Assembly (NCBI GenBank): GCA_011032825.1
Contig: JAADJZ010000004.1
Span: 1,674,001-1,738,000 of the forward strand
Length of the DNA: 64,000 nucleotides
Direction: 5' to 3'
From: Massariosphaeria phaeospora
Lineage: Eukaryota > Ascomycota > Dothideomycetes > Pleosporales
The notes beneath the pieces are model-generated. The model searched no databases. It had not been told where the DNA came from and saw only the letters and a program-made list of their open reading frames with translations. Positions 12,793 through 23,724 of this stretch are shown here, one piece after another. The first letter of the stretch is position 1. Each line of letters begins with the position of its first letter. Both the position numbers and the translations under genes were made by a program.

Positions 12793-15186
12793 TCACTGAT
12801 GAATAACCCCCTCCTGCAACAACCCCTCCTCCCGCCCCGTCCAATACTTAATCCAATTAAAAATCGCCCCATGCCACACGCGACTATTCTCCCTACTCAG
12901 CACCCAATGGCCCTCATCCGCAAAATGCAAGAACCGGCTCGGCACGCCGAGGCTCTGCAGCACGTTGAACAGCATGACGCCCTCGGCGATAGGCAGCCGG
13001 TAGTCGAGGTCGTTGTGCACGACGAACTGCGGCGTGCTGAAATTCGCGGCGTGCGCGAGCGGGTCCCAGCGCTCGAAATTCGGGCGGTCGTTCCAGATGG
13101 TGCCGTTTTGATCGCGGCGTACGAACCAGAGCTCGTCGGTGCCGTAGGAGCCGATTTGGTTGACTTTGCCGTCGTGGGAGACGAGGGCGCGGAATTTGCG
13201 GCCGAGGGGGTGGCCTTGGATCCAGTTCATCCTGGGAGGGGGAGGGGGAGTTAGTAGAGCTGTGGTATGGCTAGGGGGCCACGGGAATAAGAAGGGGGAA
13301 GAGGATGGGTCGTCGACTCACATGAACCCGCCATATGACGCTCCAGCCGCGATAGCGTTCTTGGTGTCGACATACGACACGTTAGCCTCGAGGTACTCAT
13401 ACAGCTTCTCAAGATCGCGGTACGGCGTGCCGCCCCAATTCCCCTGAATTGCATCCGTGAAGTTCTGGCCATAGCTGGGCGAGCCGGTGAACTGCGGGCT
13501 GGTGACGACGAAGCCCTGGTCAGCCCAGAGCCGCAAGTTCCAGCGCGTGCTCCAGTTATCGCCCTGCGTTGACTGCGGCCCGCCGTGCACGATGAAGGCG
13601 AGCGGGTACTTCTTGCTCGGGTCGAAGTCTGTCGGGTAGAAAACGAAGCACTGAATCATGGCGCCGTCGCCGCCCTCGTACCAGAAGTTGGAGACCGAGT
13701 CCGGTTTTAGGCCCGCGAGCTCCGGGTCGACTTCGTTGGCGGTGAAGAGCACGTGCTTGGCTTGTCCGGGGTACTGCGTGTAGAAGATGCGGCTCGTCCA
13801 GCTGGATGCGGCGGACACGAGAGCTGAGCCGTCAGGCAGGATGGCGAATTCCGCGAGTGTGGTTTCGGGACCGGTGAAATTGACGGGGACGAAGGATGCC
13901 TCTGCGTCGTGCGGCACAAGGAAAAGACGAACGGAAGCATAGAGCTCAGACGTGACCCATAGGTCGGCGCCATCAGTGCTCCACTGCAGCCCAGAGGGAC
14001 TGGAGTCCCACTCCTCCGCAAGGGGCGTGATCTCGGACTTCAGGCCATCGATGCTGGCGACGTAGAGCTTGAAGCGGTCGGATTCGTAGTAGATGCCGTC
14101 TTGCTGTGCGTAGGCAAGCTTCTTGCTATCGGGCGACCATCGCGGCGATTCAGAAGCGCCTTGAGCGGCTTCGGGGGCAGTGCTGCCCGGGCCGTTGACC
14201 GCAACTGCGACTGCTGAGCCGTCGTGGGGGACGACGTATATGTAGCTTGCTGTGAAGTTTGCTTTCGGTAGTTCGGGCGCTTTCGTGAGGAAGGCGACTG
14301 TGCTGCCGTCTGGGGAGATATCGTAGTCCCCTTGGTCGCCGTTCGGTTGCACAGGAGTCTCCGGGCGAGTCACCGTAGCATTGATACCCCACAGTAAGTT
14401 CTTGACCTCGCCATTGAAAGTGAGACCCTGCTCCCCAGCAGCTAGCACACCGCCGAAAACCGCATATCGTTCAGCAGCGATGTACACATCCCAATGGCGA
14501 ACGAAGTTTGCGTCGTAGAGCTGTCCCGAGCTCAGCGGGGTGCTTGCAAGCTCCGGGTTGTAGGCAGACCCGTTGTTCCAATCCGCAAGCGTGTTGACGA
14601 CGAAATTGATCGAGCCATCTGCAGTCTTCGCAGCTTTGAGGCCTTGGAAAGGCGCGTCTAAAGAGGCGACGAGAGTTCTGCGAAGCTGTGAGTATGTGTT
14701 CAGGCAGCCTGCTCCGGCAACAACTCACGGCGAGAAGTCCTCCACGCCAACATCAGCCGTGTACAGCGTAACACCTCCGGGCACCTGCTCATTCGTGCCG
14801 TTAATGTACAATATGCTGGTGTTTGTCGAGCCAATCCACACGACCTCGGAAACCTCAGAGTCGAACGGTGCTTCGGTGACATTGCCGCTGGAGACTTCCA
14901 AAAGCTGCCATGTTGTCGATGACTTGTGCGTCGTCCAGTTGTAGCTCGTAGACGAGAAAAGGGCCCATTCCTACACACACATTAGCATCGAGCGTGCGCA
15001 GCGTGATATGGAGCCATACGCCATTCGGGTTCACATTCGCAGTGCTCCTCCTCGGCGCCGCAAGCATTCCCCTATCCACGTCAATGTCTACCGCAATTGC
15101 TATTGCTCCACCACATACTCAGTCGTAATCGCCTTCACAGACCCCAGCAACAGGCCAGCGGCCCAGAGCATATTTTTCCACGTCAT
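12793..15186 (-). CDS. Secreted dipeptidyl-peptidase V (serine peptidase S9)
   Basis: This extracellular S9 prolyl oligopeptidase-family enzyme would remove dipeptides from peptide N-termini during external protein digestion. Five exons fit: 15186-15119, 15071-15020, 14970-14729, 14677-13322 and 13231-12793. They give about 718 residues, the usual length for DppV. The first exon encodes a signal peptide (MTWKNMLWAAGLLLGS). Mature-domain motifs include LAAPRR, YINGTNEQVPGG, a beta-propeller region and the alpha/beta hydrolase end. The catalytic triad is visible: Ser568 in GASYGGF, Asp649 in DLDYRLP and His681 in DEGHWV. HGGP, typical of S9, precedes the serine. All four introns have GT..AG ends and keep phase. 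Many N-x-S/T sites agree with secretion. Nothing suggests damage. Exon 1 is assigned from signal-peptide character and phase and is slightly less certain than the rest. Confidence 0.93.
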
Positions 15187-16039
15187 GTTGCGCAATTGAA
15201 GGCGACAAGCTTTCACAAGAGATTTGAGGCGAAAGAGAAGCTCGTCGAAGCTCGCGCTGCAGGACACCATGCGGGCGGCCCATGACGCTTATACAAGTTC
15301 CAGAGCCTCGGTTAGTGGGATCGGTGAAATCGAGTAGGTACCAGTGTTTATCGTTGGGTATGGGCTACGACCTGCCTGTTTCGTCCTGCCAAGACGCAGT
15401 GCCTGGGATGTGTACCACGCCGGTTGAAGTCGCGAGAGCTGGTTTGCTTTTCGAGAGGAGAACAGATGCCGTCCCGTCAGCACTTATCACGCGTTTGCTT
15501 GCACCTGCCGTTCCCAGTCCCGTGTCCGATTTACTATCCTACTTCTAGCAGCAGCGCTATGTGTTTTCATGTCGACTCTCTGTGGTTATCTTCATACTAG
15601 ATGATGTCAATCGACCATACTGTGCAACGTGCATACTGTGGATCTAGATTCAGCATCCTGAACACTTACTATCTGGATCAAATGTCGGAGGGAGAGGGGA
15701 TTACCATTTAATGAGTGCAAATTTAGATAGGGCGCGCTACAAGTTCCACTATCTTTTCGGTAGCATTGCCGATTCGATGAAGCTTCAGTCTTCAGAAAAG
15801 AGCGCAGATCTGATGACTCAGTAGCGTTGTAAAACAGTGTGGTGAAATGAAATGAGCCTTGTAGACCTCAGAGGCGCCCACCCAAATGCGTCTCGAAATT
15901 GAAAAACCGCAGCGTGATCTCTCCTCCCTTCACAGCATAAGATCACTGTGCGTCAACAGAGAACAACGACACACCCTTATTCGTACTCCTATAATGCTGG
16001 ATCACTGTCGAATGTGGCAAGGTTATGAAACCGGGTCCC
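15187..16039. other. Intergenic, upstream of DppV gene
   Basis: This is the 5' flank of the DppV gene and 3' flank of the F-box gene. I see no further gene or repeat. Confidence 0.5.
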
Positions 16040-17596
16040 TTAGTCCCACTCGTCCGAGTCTGTGTCGTCTATGTCGGAGTCGGAGTCGGTGTCGGTGTCT
16101 ACGTCCACAATCTTATGAAATGTGACACCCACGTCCAGAAAGCGCTTCCGCAATTGCTCCCAGTCGTAATCCCTGCGCCATGGCGCTCTACAAAAGAGAG
16201 TGAATTCTTCCAGAGACAAGAAGGACGTGCCATGGGATGCAATCATCTCCTCCAGGAGGGCCATCCAACCTCGTTTCCGGTCATCCCCACCCATGTAAAA
16301 GCTGATCGTCTTGAGCGCGAGTGGCAGATGCTCGGAGAGTTTTTTGGGACGTTTAGCATTCACATCCAGTAATAACCTCAGCTCGATTACCAAGTGGGTG
16401 AGAGCGGGAAAGCTCTGCAAGTCACCTAATGTACGCAACGCCTCAGGTGTGTAAAAGAAGGAGGGATGATCTTTCATCTCACGGCTGAGAATGAGAGTAT
16501 TCAGGGATTTGCTGTGATACTGTAGGTACGTGGCCAGAGTGTCAAAATCAAGTGGCCTGGCTTCGTGCTCGTTTTCATCTTCGTTTTCATCTTCCACAGA
16601 ATTCGATGCACGCCAATACTGTTCACCGGAACCCTGGTAGACATATTTGGTGTCTGAGTACTCGTGTTCGAATGTCTTGAGTCTACGACAAGACAACAAC
16701 ATCTTCCCAAGAACTTTAGTTTGCAGAAGGCAGCCCGGCAGTAAAAGTTCCTCTATAGGTGACGAATGGGGAATGACACCCGGTAAATCTTCTTTTCCAT
16801 TTACGCCTAGTTCCACCAGTCCATCTAGTTGTAGTTTTCGAAGCGATGGCAGTCGAAACAGTGGTGCTAGATGTCGTAGCTTCAATGGGCCGACGTCAAT
16901 CTCGATGGTTTGTAAATTGGGAAACCAGTGCACCCTACCGAATGGCGTCCGACTCACAGCGCGTCGGACGAGCTCGAGCCATTTGGGAATCTTGTAAGGA
17001 ACCGTTCCGTCATCGATAGTCAAAGACGTAACGTTGGGTGTGTGCATCAATATCGACGCGTACAACATCTCCTCCGCGACTTGGTCGTTGCAGTCGGTAG
17101 CCCAGTCCTTCCAACCGGGAATTTCGAGTGCCTTCAAGCCTTCTTTTACCACCTTCCTGTCAGCAATGGATGGGACGTAGCGCCCTCCCCTGCAGCAAGC
17201 ATAGGGCCCATACTTGAATGAGATTGATCGAACTTGGTGAGCAGCATGGCGATTGGAAATCATCGTGCGAAGAAAGAGATAAGGTGCGCACACCGAACTG
17301 CGGAAGCTAGCGTACAATTGCTCGCTAACAATGTTATGGAGCCGGCGGTTTGTGGCTGAGAGCTGTCCGAGGGCGAGGTTAGTGAGCTGGGAGTTGTCGA
17401 TAGATTGGTAAGGGTCGTCGACATCAGGGAATGGCAGGTACTCGAGGATTCGCAGAATTAGCTCATCCGGAAGATCGTCCATTGTGGCATTGGGGTGCCG
17501 CTTGGGTACCTCAAGCTTCTGCGCTTGATGTGTTGTGCGATGGTTCTGAGAATCTTTATCGGAAGGCAAGGGCGGGAAGTCCTTATTGTTGAGCAT
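16040..17596 (-). CDS. F-box protein with LRR-like region and acidic tail
   Basis: This is an uninterrupted 518-residue frame. An F-box-like helix, LPDELILRILEYLPFPDVDD, lies at about residues 41-60, suggesting a substrate adaptor of an SCF (Skp1-cullin) ubiquitin ligase. The rest has spaced leucine patterns (LRHLAPLFRLPSLRKLQLDG, LPGCLLQTKVLGKMLL) like the divergent leucine-rich regions of fungal F-box proteins. The C-terminus is a run of Asp with Ser/Thr. A second Met at about residue 39, just before the F-box, is an alternative start (codon at about 17482). The substrate cannot be inferred. The DNase I-like gene next door is transcribed divergently. Confidence 0.75.
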   Translation of the reverse strand: MLNNKDFPPLPSDKDSQNHRTTHQAQKLEVPKRHPNATMDDLPDELILRILEYLPFPDVDDPYQSIDNSQLTNLALGQLSATNRRLHNIVSEQLYASFRSSVCAPYLFLRTMISNRHAAHQVRSISFKYGPYACCRGGRYVPSIADRKVVKEGLKALEIPGWKDWATDCNDQVAEEMLYASILMHTPNVTSLTIDDGTVPYKIPKWLELVRRAVSRTPFGRVHWFPNLQTIEIDVGPLKLRHLAPLFRLPSLRKLQLDGLVELGVNGKEDLPGVIPHSSPIEELLLPGCLLQTKVLGKMLLSCRRLKTFEHEYSDTKYVYQGSGEQYWRASNSVEDENEDENEHEARPLDFDTLATYLQYHSKSLNTLILSREMKDHPSFFYTPEALRTLGDLQSFPALTHLVIELRLLLDVNAKRPKKLSEHLPLALKTISFYMGGDDRKRGWMALLEEMIASHGTSFLSLEEFTLFCRAPWRRDYDWEQLRKRFLDVGVTFHKIVDVDTDTDSDSDIDDTDSDEWD

Positions 17597-18017
17597 GTTA
17601 TGCGGAAAATGACGCGCTCGGCAGAATGCCTATATTCAGCGAGACGGTAGACACTGGCTGTGCTGACGGCGGCGGTCGACAACGGCGGGACGCTGTTGAA
17701 GTGATTCGGTGAGGGGACGGGACGGGATGAGGGGTAGAGACTAAACCGTGATGTGCTGACTAATCAACACTAGCTCGATACACGACGATAATAGAAATGC
17801 TGCTCGCCGTGATTATTTACACGATCGGAGCCGTGATGAATTAAAGTATCACATTGTCTGGCTCTATGTTGCTATGACTAAATAATTAGATGTGTACGGA
17901 GTAGAGGCGCGGTGGTTGCGATAACTCTCTCCAAATTCCATGACGTCATTGCCTCACCCTCCTTGAACAAAGACCTCGGGTCACAGGGCGACTCAATTTG
18001 CATGTACAACCTCTATC
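17597..18017. promoter_or_regulatory. Divergent promoter region (F-box / exonuclease III-like)
   Basis: The two flanking genes are transcribed away from each other, so this 421 bp gap should carry both promoters. It is AT-rich in the middle and holds one exact TACGGAGTA nonamer (17895-17903). No TATA box is clear. Confidence 0.4.
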
Positions 18018-19173
18018 ATGGGCGGTGATATTAGTCCTCCCCCAGTCAAGAGACGCAAGCTATCTGCGCCACTCATCCAGAAGCAGCCAATTGACCCATC
18101 TCCCGTTCCGCCTCCCGAAGACCCGAACCTGATGCGCGTATTCTCTTGGAACATCAACGGCATAGCACCATTTTTGCAAAAGCCCATCACCTCCTACTTC
18201 CAGCAGAAAAGTATCACTGACAAAGACGTCATCCCTGCGGCTTCTCTACGGGGTTTCCTTCAACGACACAATTGGCCGGCTATCCTGTTCCTGCAAGAGG
18301 TCAAAATCGCATCCTCGGATAAAAAGATTCAACAGGCCGTTCAACATGTTATAAACGCTCAAAACTGCTCTGTTGGAAGTCGAGGCCCTTCCTATACAGC
18401 CCATTTCACGCTCCCAACCGATCCACACAACGCGCGTGGACTCGGGGGAAGCGGCAAGCTGTATGGCGTGTGCAGCATCGTCCGATCAGACATCTCATCC
18501 TTGTACAAAGCAAACGTCCGAACTATTGATTGGGACAAGGAGGGCCGCTTCTCGGTTGTCGAGCTCACACTACCGTCAACGAAAACGGCCATCTTCAACG
18601 TGTACGCAGTCAACGGAACCGACAACCCGTACCGGGATCCGAGCACAGGGGCAGTCCGCGGTACTCGACACGACAGAAAACTCCGCTTCCACCAACTGCT
18701 GATGGAAGAATGTGTGGAGCTTAAAAAAACGCGGGTGGCATGTGTTGCTCGCGGGTGACTACAATGTGGCGCCGGATGCACGAGATGGCTATCCGAAGCT
18801 GCGCACCTTCCCGAAGCAACATGTTACCAATCGCGCTGATTTCTTGAAGAAGTTCTTTGGAAGGGGAGGAGATGCCGAGGTTGAGGATGTCTTCGAAGGC
18901 GTGGATATCTGGAGGGAGATGCATGGCGATGAGAGGAGGTATACGTATTTTCCTAGGGGAAGAGATTGGGGAAGTAGCTGTGATAGGGTCGATTACGTTA
19001 TTACCGGAAAGAGGACATGGGACAGAGGAATGGTGAAAAGATGTGGTATCTTGGACAGTGAGGTGGAGCGAGGTCCCAGTGATCACGTACCGATATGGGT
19101 GGACATTGATTTTGAGGATACGTCAGAGCCCCTTACTCTACCTCGTAAACCGTCCGTGCCGCGCATAGAATAA
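18018..19173 (+). CDS. Exonuclease III/AP endonuclease-like protein, frameshifted at an A7 run
   Basis: This belongs to the endonuclease/exonuclease/phosphatase superfamily of Mg-dependent nucleases. The first part (18018 to about 18728) has FSWNINGI and the metal-binding Glu in FLQEVKI, then FNVYAVNG. The second part, in another frame to 19173, has GDYNVAPDARDGYP, a CDRVDYVIT motif and the catalytic GPSDHVPIWVDI. Together they span the whole domain. The frames are joined only by a +1 shift at 18723-18729, a run of seven A after GAG CTT. Six A would read straight from ECVELKK into RGWHVLLAGDYN. No intron can absorb one base. The gene is therefore a recent pseudogene, a sequencing or assembly error, or recoded. 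An N-terminal KRRK is a possible nuclear signal. About 385 residues if the frame is restored by reading through. Confidence 0.8.
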
Positions 19174-19800
19174 TGTCCAATTGATCGTGCAGAGAGCGTT
19201 ACACCTACAGATTCAACCGAGGCTCCTCCATCTCAACTATAGATATTCCATACCGAGAAATCCACCAACTACCACCTTCTAGCCATAACTGGGCGCACCT
19301 GGAAGTACTTGGCCAGTGTGTGAAGACCCTGCATCTGCTGACAAGATGCATGGTTCCAAGGCTTAAGTATCAGAGCAGAGTACGGGCTGAGAAGTCATCG
19401 CGTGGGGAAATGCCTGGCAGGGGGGGGTGCTTCAGTTTTTACTCAAGCCGATTACCCAAATGCTTGGATTTCTTTCAGCGTATATGCATCTTTAATACGG
19501 ATCCCATAGTTTCCACACGTCCGGCAGTCTCCAAGGGGCGCAGGCTCAAGAGTTTCTACAAGTGTGCATAGGACGGTCGTTATTTTGTGGTAGATATTGG
19601 GTAGGGCGAGTGGGAGTATGAGCGGGACATGAAGGGGTGGATGATGGATGACTCTGGGTATGACTTGGATTTGGACTGTTGGTTTAAAAGTAGGGGGTTA
19701 AGGCTCTTTTAGCCTTACCAGGACATGTAGTCTTGATCAATGCAGGAGGTCTGGTGTATTCTGAACTCGCCAGTAAAAGCTGCTTCGCCGCTTCGCTACC
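19174..19800. other. Intergenic, between convergent genes
   Basis: This is the shared 3' region of the exonuclease-like gene (+) and the metacaspase gene (-). Short open frames here show no domain. The stretch contains G- and T-rich runs but no clear terminator. Confidence 0.45.
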
Positions 19801-20834
19801 TTACATGACCAAAGCCATACTGTCCAAGTCGATGTCGAGCCCTGAGCTTAGCTGGGGAATCTGCGTGTAATTGCTCTCATCCAGCAATCGCCTCGTTGCC
19901 TGCAACGTCTGTTCATCAATCGTCAGCCAAATCCCATGCCATGCCATCACGCCCAGCCAGCGCGAACTCAGCAACTCACCTGCGCATACGTCGGCCCCTG
20001 CTCTTTCTTCATCGTCTCCAAAAACGCCCACGTCATCGCGCCCGTACTCTCGCCCTCGATGCGCGCATCCGCACTCGTCTGGTCGTCGCGACACCCCGAA
20101 ATCATAGTCACCATCTTCTGCTCGCTGCCGTACTGGCCCGCGAAGTCGGCGTGCCCCTGCAAGCCCTCTTCCTCCTGCTCGCCCATGTGCTTGAGGCCGC
20201 GGAAGAAGCTGGTCGCGCCGGCGAGCAGCTGCTGCGCCTCGCCGACCTTGTTGTACGAGAAGCCGCCGGCGATGAGGGTGCGCGCGCTGCCGACGAGCTG
20301 CGCGCCGGCTTTCAGGTTGTCCATGAGCGAGATGTTGCCGTCGGCGTCGGAGCGGTACACGTACGGCAGCTCGACGGCGGACCCCGAGTGACAGCAGTCC
20401 ATGAGGATGAAGAGCGTGCAGCCCGGCGCCATGTTGGTGACGAGGTGCTGGTGCAGCAGCGTGCTGCTGATTTGACCCCGCGCTTCGTGGTCGACGGGCA
20501 CGATCGAGTCGTCGAGCCCCGTGCTGCGGTTTCCGTCGACGTCGTGGATCTGGCTGCCATGTCCGGAATAGTGCAGGAATAGGGTGGTGTTTGGTTCGCT
20601 GACGAGCCAGTCCATTGCTGCGAGGATGTTGTGGCCCGTGGGGTAGTAAGGCGAGTTGTGTGATACATCAGGCAGGTCAGCGAGGGTGACGCGTTCCCTG
20701 GAGTCGCCGGAATATCCGCGGTAGCTAAGGAACTCGGCGATGTTCTCGATATCTTCGTGACAGCCTTTAAGGGCGTGCGCCGAGCCGGTGTAGTTGATCC
20801 CGATGAGGAGGGATTTCTTCCTTTGGGAGGGCAT
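19801..20834 (-). CDS. Type I metacaspase without N-terminal prodomain
   Basis: Metacaspases are Ca-dependent Arg/Lys-specific cysteine peptidases linked to proteostasis and stress-related death. Exon 1 is 20834-19980 and exon 2 is 19908-19801, with a 71 bp intron (GTGAGT..GAACAG); about 320 residues. Fold motifs are KKSLLIGINY at the start, the catalytic His92 in HYSGHGS and Cys148 in DCCHSGS, then ISGCRDDQTSADA. The start at 20834 (MPSQRKKS) directly precedes the first beta strand. The Pro/Gln-rich prodomain usual in fungal type I enzymes is absent. The frame extends upstream to an ATG at 20906, but that adds only a short hydrophobic stretch. A separate upstream exon encoding a prodomain was looked for and not seen. 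Catalytic residues are intact. Confidence 0.9.
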
Positions 20835-21356
20835 CTTGGGCAGGGGGTATTGATTGGAACTATATTGCAAAGTATAGAGATTTACAGAGATTGAAAGTTT
20901 GATCAAAATGTTCTAGGATTTTGTAGGTTGGAAAAGTGGCGTTGGGGTTAGGTGAATGATATCGGAACTGATTCCGCGATTCCCGAGGTCGGAAATGCGT
21001 TGTCACTCATCACGTGAACCTTTTATATCCGAGATGCCAGGTCTTACCATTGCACAATTCTGTGAGGAACTCTGGCGGATTGTATAGTAGAGAACTGATC
21101 TGGTTGAAACTATAGGGCCAATAGTCTCTAGGTTTTCCTCCGTGTTACAGATAAACATGGATATCTTTCAACGAATCACGAATTGTTGACAAGATGAAGA
21201 AGGTATACCAAAAACGCCAGATCCAGATCCAGCGCCAGCCCAGTGCCAGACCCCAACACCCACCAGTCCAAAGAACACCTCCGGAGTGCTAAAGAATGAA
21301 AAGAATGACTAAGGAAGTCTACGCAGTCGGTCCCACCATATTTTGCGACGAGACCG
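20835..21356. other. Intergenic, 5' flank of metacaspase and 3' flank of RPD3
   Basis: Both neighbours are on the minus strand. I see no coding signal in this gap. Confidence 0.45.
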
Positions 21357-23362
21357 CTAATCTTTCGCAAACTCGGCCCTGACCTCCCCTTTTACATTTT
21401 CCGTGTCCCGCTCTGCTTCACCCAGCTCCTTCTCTGTTATGGCGTCATCGGCCCCGTCGTCTTCATCATCCTCTTCCATGTCTGCATCTGGTGACTCCGG
21501 AGGTGTGACTCCATTCTCTATAGATGGGGAAGGTGATAACTCTTGGGCTGCTCGAGACACATTGACATTAGAACCAGAAGCTAGTTCAGCTTCATCCATC
21601 TCGATATCACCGTCCTCGTCCTCTTCGCCCTCGTCGCCGCTAGCTGCGAAGGCTTCTAGAGCAGGCGCCGGCGAAGGCTGCTGCGTTGACCGAGCATTCT
21701 CGCCGTTGAGACCGCGTGCACCGCCTGGAATTCCTGCATCATCATCATCATCCGCTCTTGGGTTTTGATAATCCAGGATATTGCGCCGCCTGCTGACACC
21801 AGGTTGACTTCGTACACCAAGACTCTCCCGGTATTCTTCGTTGTCACTGGGGTCATCGAACTCATCCTCTCGTTCAATTCGCTGGTCTTGCTGGCGTTGC
21901 GTTAGGCGCTTGTCTGGATTCTGGTCCTCGTCAAGATCATCATCCACTTCATCGTCCGAATCTGCCCTTCCCATGCCGTCTACAATAGGGGCAAATGCCT
22001 CAACAGAGGGCTTGCCCGTTCGCCGAATATTTTCAATCACAGTTTGTTTAATCTTGTGTAGGTAGTCGTGTGAGTTAGCGTTTTCCATGTTAGAGGGGCG
22101 CACGTCCAATTCATAGTCAGGGCCGAAGTACTACAGCATATCAGCATCAAATATCGCTTATAAACGAGACCAGGGTAACTTACTTCGTAGTAGTCGTTGA
22201 AAGGCAACTGTCTTGACATTTCTTGGTTGACAAGTTGGCCCGTCTCATACGCCCAAGTTCTTGCAACGTTCCTCATGGTATATCCTCCGCCTCCGAGGAC
22301 GATGACTGGAACACCAAATGTCTTGACGTAGTTGACGCAGTTGGCATGACCCTTCATGCTCAAATTAAAGCAGCCCAGCCGGTCGCCCGAAAGACTGTCG
22401 CCTCCACACTGTAGCACGATGGCCTCCGGCCCGTAATATGTCATGACGGCCTCGATCACTGGTTCGAATGTGTTGCGGTACGTGTCGTCTGTGATTCCAT
22501 CGCGCAATGGGAAATTGACAGAGTAGTTTTTGCCGGTGCCCACGCCGATGTCGCGGAGCTCGCCGGTTCCAGGAAAGTATTCTCCGTACTTGTGGAAAGA
22601 GACAGTCATAACCCGGTCGGTGGTGTAAAAGGCCTCCTCGACGCCGTCGCCGTGGTGCACGTCGATATCGATGTACAAGACCCGTTGCTTGTACCGCAGG
22701 AGTTCGATAATGCCGAGGACAATATCTACCACGGTCAGTTCCTCTCGCTCACTTGCACAAGAACAAGTCAAACCTACCATTCACGTAGCAGAAACCACTG
22801 GCCTCGCTCTTCTTCGCGTGGTGCAGTCCGCCAGCCCAATTTACAGCGACGTCGCACTTCCCTCTGTTCAAACGCGCTGCGCCCTCCATGGTCCCCCCAG
22901 CGCTGATGCCGCAGAACTCAAACAAGCCATCGAAGACGGGGCAATCGTCTCCGACGTTGTACTTGCTCTGCTCTTTTACATAACTGTCCATGTTGTCGGG
23001 CGTGACCTTGTGGAGGAACTCGATGTACTCGTCGGTGTGAAACTGCGTCATCTCGTACTTGGAAGCGGGTTTCGCGCGCTGGCACGAGTTAGCACCTTTT
23101 TGCGAGGTTTGCGCCAGTCACTCGACACGGCTATGGAGGGGGACGGGGCGGCACAACGTACATAGATCTCCATCTTGGTGTATAGGCCATAGTTCATGAT
23201 CAAGCTATGCGCCATCCGAATGCGGTGAGGCTTCATGGGGTGGCCGGCAACGTAGGCGTAGTTGCCCACATCGGAATCGTAGAAGTAGGCGACCTTCTTG
23301 GTGGAGCCACTGCCGTTGATGTGGACGTCGGAGCTCGTCGTTGCTCCTGAGGGCTCGCCCAT
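21357..23362 (-). CDS. RPD3: Class I histone deacetylase Rpd3/RpdA
   Basis: This is the catalytic subunit of Rpd3L/Rpd3S-type co-repressors; it removes acetyl groups from histone lysines in the nucleus. Exons are 23362-23162, 23078-22778, 22725-22184 and 22130-21357, giving about 605 residues. Conserved blocks in order: [20 protein letters not shown] near the N-terminus; the active-site region [34 protein letters not shown] with the zinc-binding Asp/His; [25 protein letters not shown]; and [14 protein letters not shown]. The HDAC fold ends at about residue 380. The remaining ~220 residues are rich in Asp/Glu ([27 protein letters not shown]), a long acidic tail of the kind known in filamentous-fungus RpdA and lacking in animal HDAC1/2. 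All introns keep phase. RPN11 is transcribed divergently from the same short interval. Confidence 0.97.
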
Positions 23363-23724
23363 GGCTGCGGGGAGTTGTATAGAGTGATGGGTTAGAATGT
23401 GTCAGCAAGAGAGGTGGGTGAGGGAGGAAACCAGCCGGGAGAGCGGCGGCGCAACAATGAATGGGCAGAGCTCCGCAATGGGACAGCACCCCTCGGCCGG
23501 CCGATGATTGGCCGTAGCGGCGACTCGTTGTTCCAGCCCCGAAGCGCGCAAGCTCCACCCGCATTGCCATCAACACCAGACCACCACCGAGCCACCGAGC
23601 TCCCCATCGCCGCCTCATCAGCCCGACGCCGACGCACCACCTTCACCCCGCCGCACTCGACCTGTACGACAGCTACCTCTCCGCACAGCCTTGACGACCA
23701 CGCACCCTCGACCTAGTACACATT
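23363..23724. promoter_or_regulatory. Shared divergent promoter of RPD3 and RPN11
   Basis: Only 362 bp separate the two start codons, so both promoters must overlap or abut. The interval is GC-rich with CCGCC/CACCGAGCCACC elements and no obvious TATA box, as is common for housekeeping genes. No specific factor site can be named with confidence. Confidence 0.5.

Noticed and set aside
20835..20906. Longer N-terminus for the metacaspase from the ATG at 20906
   Set aside because: It adds a short stretch with no prodomain character, and the start at 20834 directly precedes the conserved fold.
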